A DNA stretch of 64,000 nucleotides, from IMG/VR virus record IMGVR_UViG_3300032092_000011, positions 1-64,000 of that record, one strand, 5' to 3'. The notes beneath the pieces are model-generated. The model was given only the letters and a program-made list of their open reading frames with translations, made no database searches and was not told where the DNA came from. The position numbers and the translations under genes are program-made. This DNA comes from a virus. Positions 52,909-60,106 of the stretch are shown in pieces (the first letter of the stretch is position 1; each line of letters opens with the position of its first letter).

Positions 52909-53476
52909 ATTGGAAAAGTTCCTTCAGATCATAGTCATCGATGGTCTTTTTAAGAGCTTGAATATAATGAGGTGCTTCAGCATAGCTAGCAGAAAGATAT
53001 TGATAATATGCTTCTTCAGAATTTATACTACCTAAATAACGAGCTTGGTAAAATGCATAATCATAAACTGATTCTCTCCAAGTATTATAATATGCATGGT
53101 TATTTTGAGTACCAGATGATGTTGTAACTCTAGCTCGAGCCTCTTTCATGCCAAATAGATTATTGTTCTCACGAAAGATGTGGCTTTTCCAGTGACCAGT
53201 TTCAACCATCGATTGAGCTAATGGAATCCATGGATATTTGATATTTAAATCTTTCATCATCATGACGAGTTTATCCTTGGTAAAAACATCATGTTGTTTG
53301 ATTTCTATCACTCTCTCCATATCAGACATTCCCTCTAAAGCCTTCATTTTACCACGTTGATAGGAAATGTACATTGTTAAACAATATGCTGTCGTGATGA
53401 TTGTAAATACACGTAAATAAGCCTTGAAACTTATTTTTTCGTGGATAATCTTTGATTTATTGTAACGATATAACAT
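52907..53476 (-). CDS. membrane-anchored glucosaminidase (GH73-like), 189 aa
   Basis: One N-terminal membrane helix (FTIITTAYCLTMYISY) is followed by a glucosaminidase/lysozyme domain. It has WIPLAQSMVETGHWKSHIFR with the likely catalytic Glu, NNLFGMKEAR, and a YNTWRESVYDYAFYQARYLG tail. It would cut peptidoglycan glycan chains. The start is the ATG at 53476, since earlier codons translate the promoter. The early-type promoter suggests it is made early or throughout, which is unusual for an endolysin. Confidence 0.82.
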   Translation of the reverse strand: MLYRYNKSKIIHEKISFKAYLRVFTIITTAYCLTMYISYQRGKMKALEGMSDMERVIEIKQHDVFTKDKLVMMMKDLNIKYPWIPLAQSMVETGHWKSHIFRENNNLFGMKEARARVTTSSGTQNNHAYYNTWRESVYDYAFYQARYLGSINSEEAYYQYLSASYAEAPHYIQALKKTIDDYDLKELFQ

Positions 53477-53494
53477 AATCTTATTTTTGTTTAC

Positions 53495-53538
53495 AATGTA
53501 AATATAAACAAAATTTTTCAAACGGTAAAACTTTTTTT
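53495..53538 (-). promoter_or_regulatory. early-type promoter
   Basis: Minus strand AAGTTTTACCGTTTG box with core GTTTATATTTACATTG; one base differs from the usual end of the core. Confidence 0.8.
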
Positions 53539-53603
53539 GAAAAAAAGTGAAAAAAAGTGAAAAAAGTTTAGAGAGCAAAGTCAAGTGCTGACCCGGCGTA
53601 CCT

Positions 53604-53816
53604 TCATTTGCTCTCTACTTGTTCGTCTTTACGACGCAAATAAAAGTATAAGCCAAAAAATGATGCTGATCCTAGGTAAAATATTCCAGACGTCATCCAA
53701 TAAGAATTTGTCCATTGCATTACAGTATAAAAAGCTGCGTCGAAACCCAGGGGGTTCAGAAAGGTCGCTATCACCAAGGCAGCAGTTGCTCGATTCTTTT
53801 TGATTATTTTTCTCAC
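53604..53816 (-). CDS. two-helix membrane protein, start and frame uncertain
   Basis: NRATAALVIATFLNPLGFDA and SYWMTSGIFYLGSASFFGLY are clear membrane segments followed by YLRRKDEQ. The frame is open upstream to an ATG at 53933, but that stretch would translate a terminator and a late-type promoter. A GTG at 53816 (reading MRKIIKKNRATAALV) is a better start. Alternatively, an ATG at 53865 opens another frame (MVNKSQPNNMDGDSIQ) that could join this one by a +1 shift near 53797-53805. Confidence 0.6.
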   Translation of the reverse strand: MRKIIKKNRATAALVIATFLNPLGFDAAFYTVMQWTNSYWMTSGIFYLGSASFFGLYFYLRRKDEQVESK

Positions 53817-53871
53817 GTTGTATACTGTCTCCGTCCATATTATTAGGTTGTGATTTGTTGACCATAGTCGA

Positions 53872-53886
53872 CAATCTATATATCTT
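53872..53886 (-). promoter_or_regulatory. late-type promoter
   Basis: Minus strand AAGATATATAGATTG, just after the terminator at 53897-53922. Confidence 0.6.
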
Positions 53887-53894
53887 TTAAAAGA

Positions 53895-53924
53895 AAAAAG
53901 CACCTTGTTTCCAAAGTGCTTTAA
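53895..53924 (-). terminator. intrinsic terminator
   Basis: AAAGCAC (53897-53903) pairs with GTGCTTT (53916-53922), with an extra TTG/CAA pairing inside and a T run after it on the minus strand. Confidence 0.85.
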
Positions 53925-53929
53925 TTTTT

Positions 53930-54130
53930 TCATGCTGGACCTCCAACTCCGAAATAGACCCACCAATCTGACTCATCGTTTTCATCGATGTGAAAATACG
54001 AAAGATAGTCAATATTCTCATGGAGACTATTTTCTAAACTTTCTAATTTCTCGCACACAGACTTTACCGGGTTTGTCTTACTGGGATCATTTTCAGAAGG
54101 ACGTAACAGCTCTTCTGATAAATGTTCCAT
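53930..54130 (-). CDS. hypothetical acidic protein, 66 aa
   Basis: MEHLSEELLRPSENDPSKTN, then helical LESLENSLHENIDYLSYFHI and WWVYFGVGG. No family was recognised. It has its own late-type promoter (54176-54190) and terminator, forming a single-gene unit. Confidence 0.65.
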   Translation of the reverse strand: MEHLSEELLRPSENDPSKTNPVKSVCEKLESLENSLHENIDYLSYFHIDENDESDWWVYFGVGGPA

Positions 54131-54175
54131 AGTGCTGAAAAATGATGTTTTTGGTGTGAAGTAGAATTACTTCTC

Positions 54176-54190
54176 AATCTATATATTATA
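54176..54190 (-). promoter_or_regulatory. late-type promoter
   Basis: Minus strand ATAATATATAGATTG before the 66-aa gene. Confidence 0.65.
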
Positions 54191-54227
54191 ATAATACTAA
54201 AATGTTTACTCTTTAGAGTGAAATATT

Positions 54228-54650
54228 TTAATTTTGTTGTGTTATCTTACTGTTAACATAATCAGTCAAATCTTTAACACTTCCTCTAAATGCTCTAATA
54301 TCTACTAATCTTTTATCTTCACCTGGATCTCCAACAAATGTATCAGAATCTTTAGATTCATTAAGATTATTCATAATGATAATTTCAACATCTAATGGAC
54401 TAAATGTGTTTGATAAAATACCAATGTCTTCTAAATTGGCTCTAACTTGTTTTGCTGCTTTTTCAGCATCTTTTCCAATAAGAGTTTTATGTTTCTTTAA
54501 AGCATCTTCAATTTCACGAAGTGCTTCTTTTGGAATATAATTAACATGAAGTTGTGCAGTACTATCTAGCGCATCTAAAATATTCTTTGCAATCTTAGAA
54601 AGATTAGCAGCCTCATTTACATGTTGTTCGTATAACTTAATATGCTTCAT
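54228..54650 (-). CDS. capsid-leader-family protein, 140 aa
   Basis: Starts MKHIKLYEQHVNEAANLSK, with a VNE|A site after Glu13. The body (KNILDALDSTAQLHVNYIPK, KAAKQVRANLEDIGILSN, SPLDVEIIIMNNLNESKDSD) is mixed alpha/beta and unrecognised. A second NLNE|S site is near residue 106. It is the last of four consecutive leader genes. Confidence 0.74.
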   Translation of the reverse strand: MKHIKLYEQHVNEAANLSKIAKNILDALDSTAQLHVNYIPKEALREIEDALKKHKTLIGKDAEKAAKQVRANLEDIGILSNTFSPLDVEIIIMNNLNESKDSDTFVGDPGEDKRLVDIRAFRGSVKDLTDYVNSKITQQN

Positions 54651-54654
54651 GTTA

Positions 54655-55155
54655 TTATTTTATTTGTTGAATAGTATATTCAATTAGTTCTAGCGCTGGT
54701 TTTTCTAAATCTTTATCCATTTTAAAGATAGCGCGTTTATTAAAGGGTTCAAAGTTCATATCAAAATACTTCTTAGCAGCAATAAAGATATCTGCAACTT
54801 TTTTTGCTATACCCTTTGGATCTGCTTTAAGTTCATCAATAGTGAGTGTTATGGTATCACCGATAGATTTACGATAGAGTTTCACACCTTTATCATCTTC
54901 AGAACCACACCCTACTTTAACATAAAGCTTATTATCACGGTTTGAATGCTCAATAACTATAAGAACATTACTAGGTAATCCGAGGTAATTCAAGTACTTA
55001 CCCCCAAATACTTCACCTGAATAGTAAATGTAATTTGTGCCGTGATGATTATTTATAATTTCTGGGTTTCTTCCATTCCAAAGAGCAGCATTAATAGTCA
55101 ATCTTTCTGCTTTTTCTTCGTTAATAAAATGTTCGAATAACTTAATATGCTTCAT
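54655..55155 (-). CDS. capsid-leader-family protein, 166 aa
   Basis: Starts MKHIKLFEHFINEEKAERL, with an INE|E site after Glu13. The body includes NYIYYSGEVFGGKYLNYLGL-like beta strands and VLIVIEHSNRDNKLYVKVGC. No family was recognised. Same orientation and spacing as its leader-family neighbours. Confidence 0.74.
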   Translation of the reverse strand: MKHIKLFEHFINEEKAERLTINAALWNGRNPEIINNHHGTNYIYYSGEVFGGKYLNYLGLPSNVLIVIEHSNRDNKLYVKVGCGSEDDKGVKLYRKSIGDTITLTIDELKADPKGIAKKVADIFIAAKKYFDMNFEPFNKRAIFKMDKDLEKPALELIEYTIQQIK

Positions 55156-55159
55156 GTTA

Positions 55160-55750
55160 TTATTTTAATTTTTTATCATGACCGCCATCTCTAACTTCTT
55201 TGGCTAAATCCTTGTCAGCTTTACCCCAAGTTCCATCACCTTTAGTAAGGAATGAATTTACTCGAGCATAACCCCATTGCTGTTGATTAGCTCCAGGTCT
55301 GTGGCCTGTTTTCCAAGCTGCCATACCACGTCTCATTACTGCTCTAAGAATTCCAATTGGAACTCCGGTCTCTTCAGATTTATTCTTTAAACCAGTTTCA
55401 ATAGCATCATCATCAATAGGACTTCTATCAGTTGATTGTTCTACTTCCTCGACGATTCTTGAAATTTCTACACTAGTATATTCAAAAGCCTCATCCTTCT
55501 TATCACCGTATAATTCATGATAAGTTTTAGTATGTTTAGATGTTTTTACCTTTCCTTTTTCTCTAGCCTCTTCATCTCCAGGTAATTCTTTATAGGCTTT
55601 TGGATTATCATCATCCATTTCAGCCTGTTTCTTCATCTGTTCTTTCTTATCCTCTTCAGTTTCATCATCTAATCCAGTCATATAAGGGTCTGGACCGCGC
55701 TTTTTATCAGCTTCAATAACGTATTGTTCGTATAGTTTAATGAATTTCAT
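55160..55750 (-). CDS. capsid-leader protein with DUF5824-like domain, 196 aa
   Basis: Starts at the ATG at 55750 (MKFIKLYEQYVIEADKKRG) with a VIE|A site; the longer frame needs a TTG. A charged linker follows. The C-terminal 70 residues (GILRAVMRRGMAAWKTGHRP, then QQWGYARVNSFLTKGDGTWG) match a domain known from T4-like marine phages (DUF5824, from memory). Its function is not known; the leader predicts packaging into the head. Confidence 0.75.
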   Translation of the reverse strand: MKFIKLYEQYVIEADKKRGPDPYMTGLDDETEEDKKEQMKKQAEMDDDNPKAYKELPGDEEAREKGKVKTSKHTKTYHELYGDKKDEAFEYTSVEISRIVEEVEQSTDRSPIDDDAIETGLKNKSEETGVPIGILRAVMRRGMAAWKTGHRPGANQQQWGYARVNSFLTKGDGTWGKADKDLAKEVRDGGHDKKLK

Positions 55751-55759
55751 TATAAACAA

Positions 55760-57316
55760 TTAGTTTTTTGGCCATAAAAATACTGTTCCTGGATCGCCAA
55801 ATTGGCCATACCAACCGCATTTATCTAAGAATTTAGCAAGATCTTTATGTATTCCTTGTGGATATTTAGATCCACCATGATAATAGTTAAACATATCATC
55901 TTTAGCATTTGGCATTAATTTACCTTCACTACCACCTAACCAAATACCGCCTTCTTCGCCATCAAATTCTTCAGAAGTTTTTACAAAACTAAGGCCATAT
56001 TTATCACGCATTGTAGTCATCATTTCATCTCTTGTTAAGATTTTAGCTTCATTAACTTTAGATTCAAAAGCTTTATCTTTTTTAGGAGCAGGAAGAATAT
56101 CACCGGGTTGAGGTAATTTATCATATTGTTTTAACCAATTCTCCTCAAGCATCATACCAAACATTCCATGGAATCTTTTATCTGGAACCTTTGAAGTATC
56201 AGGAAAACTTGACATGATTACTTTATTAACATTAATAACGTAGATTTCATCGGCTTTAGTATCAATTGCATAAGTTACTAAAGTTTTTTCGTAATCTTTA
56301 GCCTTAAACATTGCTTCATTAACAAACATCTCTTCATTCCAAACTACCATTCCACCAGCATCTTCAATATGAATTTTTGCTCTAGGATATTCTCTACGTA
56401 ATGCTTCAAATTCAGCAGGTAAAATTTCTTTAGTTTTAATATCAATTCTTTGACCTACTACTTTTTTATTCTCAATAGCAACTAGTGACCAAGGACCAGA
56501 ACCTCCAGCCTTAACACCTCTCATCATTTTTGCCCACGATGTAGTTGCTTCTTCAAATATACCATTAGATGCTAAATCAAAAAGAATTTCAGCAATCTTT
56601 TTAGCCTTTGAGCCTTTATGGCCATAACCGCTTACAGTTTCTTCTGCTTCATCTTTGGTCATATCACCAAGTTCCCATGGATCATATTCTCCTAATAAAT
56701 CTTGAAGAATTGCTTTTGCTTCTTTTTCTTCAGCAGATTCATTAACAAATGATTCTTCAATTTTCTTAGCAGCTAATTTAGAATCTTTCTTAGAAACATT
56801 ATCTAAGTAAGAACCATCTCCCCACCAAGCAACAACTGCTTCAGTATCTGCTGTAGAATGAAAACCTGATCCAGCTTTATAGATTGCAATTTCTTTGCAT
56901 TTACCTGATGCAATCTTCTCTTTAGTAAATAACATTGCGTCTTTCTCAGATTTAAACTTTTTAGCAGCACGAACTCCATCGGAATAATGTACTTCAAAAG
57001 CTTCGGTTATGAATGATTCTTCAATATAGCTCCAAACTTCTCCATCTAATTCACCAGCACTTAAACCTTCTCCATCAAATGAACCAGAATTTAATTCTTT
57101 ATCATCTCCGTCATAAATGGTCCACCAAATGTCATCACCATCATTGTCTATTTCAAGCCTTCTTTCTTCACCATCTTCATCATAATATTTAGAAGCTAGT
57201 TTGCCTTTTACATCCCAACCATCTCTTTTTAAATCAGATAAAACTGACGACCATGATGAACTACCAACTCTAGCGGCTTCACCAATAAAATGTTCAAATA
57301 ATCTTACTTTTTTCAT
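55760..57316 (-). CDS. capsid-leader polyprotein with six cleavage-site-like repeats, 518 aa
   Basis: It starts MKKVRLFEHFIGEAARVG. Copies of the leader's cut site recur: FIGE|A (Glu13), SFITE|A (Glu105), SFVNE|S (Glu193), IFEE|A (Glu256), MFVNE|A (Glu334) and KVNE|A (Glu423). Cutting after these would release six small proteins of roughly 63-95 residues. Each is a separate acidic alpha/beta unit (for example 14-105 with DDIWWTIYDGDDKEL; 257-334 with GPWSLVAIENKKVVGQRIDI). This reads as a tandem fusion of internal proteins processed by the prohead protease. A late-type promoter lies at 57336-57350. No unit was matched to a family. Confidence 0.75.
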   Translation of the reverse strand: MKKVRLFEHFIGEAARVGSSSWSSVLSDLKRDGWDVKGKLASKYYDEDGEERRLEIDNDGDDIWWTIYDGDDKELNSGSFDGEGLSAGELDGEVWSYIEESFITEAFEVHYSDGVRAAKKFKSEKDAMLFTKEKIASGKCKEIAIYKAGSGFHSTADTEAVVAWWGDGSYLDNVSKKDSKLAAKKIEESFVNESAEEKEAKAILQDLLGEYDPWELGDMTKDEAEETVSGYGHKGSKAKKIAEILFDLASNGIFEEATTSWAKMMRGVKAGGSGPWSLVAIENKKVVGQRIDIKTKEILPAEFEALRREYPRAKIHIEDAGGMVVWNEEMFVNEAMFKAKDYEKTLVTYAIDTKADEIYVINVNKVIMSSFPDTSKVPDKRFHGMFGMMLEENWLKQYDKLPQPGDILPAPKKDKAFESKVNEAKILTRDEMMTTMRDKYGLSFVKTSEEFDGEEGGIWLGGSEGKLMPNAKDDMFNYYHGGSKYPQGIHKDLAKFLDKCGWYGQFGDPGTVFLWPKN

Positions 57317-57335
57317 TGTTTAACTATATTTTATA

Positions 57336-57350
57336 GTCTATATATTACTT
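57336..57350 (-). promoter_or_regulatory. late-type promoter
   Basis: Minus strand AAGTAATATATAGAC, 20 bases before the polyprotein gene and its three downstream leader-family genes. Confidence 0.65.
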
Positions 57351-57797
57351 TGATAAAAGATAATCTAAAACTATGCTCCAATCTTTGAAATTAGGCTGTC
57401 CAAATTGAATCCATTCACCTTTAAATTCTGCGGCGCCATTATTTGGTCGATCATCAATAAGATAATCACCAATGCAAAGGTCTTTACGATGAGAAAGGAT
57501 TAAACGTTTATGTGCATATTTACCAAGATGTTGTTGAACCCATCTGCGCTTTGCACTGAAAGCACTTACGTTGCTCCAAGGAGCAGTGCTTAAGAAATAA
57601 ATGTCGTATTTGTCCCAAAGTGTCTTGATAGCTTCAATGGCTCCAGGCATTGGATCTGGATCATCAAATAGATGTTTATCAATCGAAGTTAATTTACCTA
57701 GTTTTGAAACAGCATCGGCGCCATGGCGCTTAATAGCATGATTTTCTAGGTCGACCATGACTCCGTCAAGGTCAATATACAGGATTTTCTTATTCAT
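57345..57797 (-). CDS. 5'(3')-deoxyribonucleotidase-like HAD phosphatase
   Basis: Motifs ILYIDLDGVMVDLE (I), IYFLSTAPWSN (II), RLILSHRKDL (III) and IGDYLIDDRPNNGA (IV) match the cytosolic 5'-deoxynucleotidase type C group, which dephosphorylates dNMPs. Length is 150 aa. It may adjust nucleotide pools, for example by removing unwanted dNMPs. That would fit with the predicted dCMP hydroxymethylase. Confidence 0.85.
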   Translation of the reverse strand: MNKKILYIDLDGVMVDLENHAIKRHGADAVSKLGKLTSIDKHLFDDPDPMPGAIEAIKTLWDKYDIYFLSTAPWSNVSAFSAKRRWVQQHLGKYAHKRLILSHRKDLCIGDYLIDDRPNNGAAEFKGEWIQFGQPNFKDWSIVLDYLLSK

Positions 57798-57798
57798 A

Positions 57799-58014
57799 TT
57801 ATCGTTCTAAAATTACAAATGTACCAAAATGTTTATCAAAAACTTGAACTAAATGTTCATAATCACCAGCAATCATTTCTCCAATTATTTGATCTTTATT
57901 TAAACCGAGTTGGCTTGCTAATCTGGTCGCAGTTCCCATTAAGAAGAATGCGTTTCCTTGAGGACCAGTAAGATCGATAATAATTTCTGAAGATTGTTGT
58001 TTTTCTCTAATCAT
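57799..58014 (-). CDS. small conserved phage protein, 71 aa
   Basis: SSEIIIDLTGPQGNAFFLMG, then ATRLASQLGLNKDQIIGEMI, AGDYEHLVQVFDKHFGTFV. I recall this short pattern from other large phages, where it has no assigned role. It is the first gene after an early-type promoter and one base before the deoxynucleotidase gene. Confidence 0.72.
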   Translation of the reverse strand: MIREKQQSSEIIIDLTGPQGNAFFLMGTATRLASQLGLNKDQIIGEMIAGDYEHLVQVFDKHFGTFVILER

Positions 58015-58031
58015 ATTCTTTTCTAATTAAT

Positions 58032-58076
58032 GATATGTAAATATAAACAATTTTCTTTAAATGGTAAAACTTTTTT
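58032..58076 (-). promoter_or_regulatory. early-type promoter
   Basis: Minus strand AAGTTTTACCATTTA, then GTTTATATTTACATAT, before the 71-aa gene and the deoxynucleotidase. Confidence 0.8.
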
Positions 58077-58111
58077 CACCATTTTCAAAAAAAGTTATTA
58101 ACATTTTTAAA

Positions 58112-58411
58112 TTAATCACCAGAATCAATATGATATGCATCACCGCAGTGAATACATTCATGTCTGTGATAACAATTACTTATTGTTTTAGAAACATATT
58201 CATGAGTACATGGCGTTCCGTCTGGTCGTAGTTTAACTTCTCCAGTTGGTCGACCAAACATGTATTGGCTTCCACAGTTTCCACATCCCAAGGTATGAGT
58301 TTCTTTATCATACCCAGAATAAATGCGACAATATCTTTCTTGTTCTGGTTTTACTGGAACTCTTTTGGTTCCATTGCAAACGGGACAGGTTCCCTTTAGA
58401 TTCGTATTCAT
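58112..58411 (-). CDS. zinc-ribbon-like protein, 99 aa
   Basis: Four Cys/His clusters (CPVCNG, LGCGNCGSQ, PCTHEY, HECIHCGDAYH) suggest two zinc-binding knuckles. The first resembles DnaJ-type CxxCxG repeats. No family was recognised. It has its own early-type promoter (58422-58463) and is followed by the ATGTTAATAACTTTTT motif. Confidence 0.7.
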   Translation of the reverse strand: MNTNLKGTCPVCNGTKRVPVKPEQERYCRIYSGYDKETHTLGCGNCGSQYMFGRPTGEVKLRPDGTPCTHEYVSKTISNCYHRHECIHCGDAYHIDSGD

Positions 58412-58421
58412 ATTGATTAAT

Positions 58422-58463
58422 TTATGTAAATATAATCAATTTCCATGAAACGAAAAAACTTTT
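58422..58463 (-). promoter_or_regulatory. early-type promoter
   Basis: Minus strand AAGTTTTTTCGTTTC, then ATTATATTTACATAA, before the zinc-ribbon-like gene. Confidence 0.75.
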
Positions 58464-58474
58464 AGTGAATTATT

Positions 58475-59209
58475 TTAAGAAATTTTATTCTTGTCTGGAA
58501 CTGACATTTCTTTGATCCATTTCTTACCGATCGGATTCTCAACTGGTTTATGTGCTGATTTGCCAATAATGCGTTCCATTTCACTAACTGTACTATTATC
58601 GCTTCCTGAATTATCAACAATAAACATTTTATTCTTAAAGAAGTTTTGAAAACGACCTAGATTTTGTTGAACTTCTTTCCACATAGATTCAACCATTTCT
58701 GGAGCTAGTGTTCTCTGGCGCATCATATTTCTTTCCTGTGCCACTTCTAGAGAAGTATTTACAAAAATCATATGAACATCATACCCAAAATCTTTCAACA
58801 TAGTAGCCCATCCTGTGATTTTATCATAGTCCTTACCAGTACCATCAATAATCATGCCTAAACGACCATTAATATACGCATCCATTCGGTGCTTAGTAAC
58901 ATTCTTAGCCTTGTCTCTAAGTTTCATTACCTCATCCCAAGTTGTTGCATCATTTTTATAATCACCTAGTTTCGAGGCTTCATAACCCATTCTTTCAAGT
59001 TCATATTGAAATGCAAGATCTGAATTAATTAATTTTAGGCCAGTGCTCATTGAAAGAGTTGAGGTTGAGTCCTCTCTAAAGCCAAAAATTTGATTAACCA
59101 CATAAGATTTACCTGAACCTGGTCCACCAGCCATAAAATAGGCTTTTAGGATCCCTGGATCGTGAACTCCTTCACTAATAAACTGTTCAAATAATTTTAT
59201 ATGTTTCAT
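58475..59209 (-). CDS. capsid-leader P-loop kinase, zeta-toxin-like
   Basis: Starts at the ATG at 59209 (MKHIKLFEQFISEGVHDPG), with the shared leader and an ISE|G cut site. A P-loop kinase follows: AYFMAGGPGSGKSYVVNQIF (Walker A), INSDLAFQYELE, GMIIDGTGKDYDKI and VHMIFVNTSLEVAQERN. This is the layout of zeta-toxin/polynucleotide-kinase-like enzymes. If packaged and injected, it could phosphorylate a host metabolite, nucleic acid or protein at the start of infection. The substrate is unknown. Confidence 0.78.
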   Translation of the reverse strand: MKHIKLFEQFISEGVHDPGILKAYFMAGGPGSGKSYVVNQIFGFREDSTSTLSMSTGLKLINSDLAFQYELERMGYEASKLGDYKNDATTWDEVMKLRDKAKNVTKHRMDAYINGRLGMIIDGTGKDYDKITGWATMLKDFGYDVHMIFVNTSLEVAQERNMMRQRTLAPEMVESMWKEVQQNLGRFQNFFKNKMFIVDNSGSDNSTVSEMERIIGKSAHKPVENPIGKKWIKEMSVPDKNKIS

Positions 59210-59210
59210 A

Positions 59211-59768
59211 TTAATATTCAAATGGAGGTGTTCCGTAATCAGAGTGTTTTACAGCATACCACATGCTAGCAGGACCTTGAATATACCACCAACCACGATC
59301 AGAATCTACCAGTTGATATTCACCTTTTAATTTAACATCTTTAAAACCACCTCTAGAGAAGTTTTTTGTTACTGGAACTCCATCGTCCCAAGTTTTATTA
59401 GTTGATTGAGCTTTAAAAGTTGTACCATCAAATTTACCTAGAAAAACTTTAGCATCATATCCATCAGCTTGCTCATCTTTTGCAAATTGATTAACTGCAC
59501 TTTCATTAGCTTCATTTACAGATTCTTTAACTGCAGCCTTGGCAAGTTTACCTAAATCTTGGTATTTGATGCCATATTTCATCAAACCATCTTCATCAGC
59601 ATACATATCTAAGAATTCTTCCATGCCTTTAACATCACCAGCACTAATTAGTTCATAGTATTCATCCTGTAATTCAGGATCTTCAGGCATCCATTTATCA
59701 ATGTTACCTAACGCATTTTGGATTTTGTCTTCATTAACGAAGCTTTCAAATAATTTTACCTTTTTCAT
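59211..59768 (-). CDS. capsid-leader protein with internal second site, 185 aa
   Basis: Starts MKKVKLFESFVNEDKIQNA (VNE|D after Glu13). A second VKESVNE|ANES site at Glu86 would split it into a helical half (PEDPELQDEYYELISAGDVK) and a beta-rich half (DAKVFLGKFDGTTFKAQSTN, GWWYIQGPASMWYAVKHSD). It lies one base from the kinase gene. Confidence 0.74.
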   Translation of the reverse strand: MKKVKLFESFVNEDKIQNALGNIDKWMPEDPELQDEYYELISAGDVKGMEEFLDMYADEDGLMKYGIKYQDLGKLAKAAVKESVNEANESAVNQFAKDEQADGYDAKVFLGKFDGTTFKAQSTNKTWDDGVPVTKNFSRGGFKDVKLKGEYQLVDSDRGWWYIQGPASMWYAVKHSDYGTPPFEY

Positions 59769-59775
59769 ATACTAT

Positions 59776-60075
59776 TTATTCTAATTCTAAGTTATCAATA
59801 TCACCGCGCTTAATTGCATCTAGTTGTGTCTTAATTTCATGAACTCTCCATTCATAGTCAAAAACTTCATCAGCATTACAGCGACCGCCTTTATGTGCCT
59901 TTTTGATGACTGATAACTCCTTCTTGGCACGTTGTAATTCTTTTTCTAATGCCTCTTGAATAGCATGATTTTTATCAATGGTAACAAGTGAGGGCTGCTG
60001 AGGTTTCTTTTCTTCTTTCGTAACTTGGATTCCAAAGTCGCTAAAGATGTACTGGGCCATTTCAAAACGTGTCAT
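59776..60075 (-). CDS. hypothetical coiled-coil protein, 99 aa
   Basis: The start is the ATG at 60075 (MTRFEMAQYIFSDFGIQVTK); a longer frame would need a TTG. The C-terminal two thirds are a charged coiled coil (ALEKELQRAKKELSVIKKAH, WRVHEIKTQLDAIKRGD). No family was recognised. Confidence 0.65.
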   Translation of the reverse strand: MTRFEMAQYIFSDFGIQVTKEEKKPQQPSLVTIDKNHAIQEALEKELQRAKKELSVIKKAHKGGRCNADEVFDYEWRVHEIKTQLDAIKRGDIDNLELE

Positions 60076-60106
60076 AGTGGTAGAGTTTTTATTTTCCAAC
60101 AACTCT

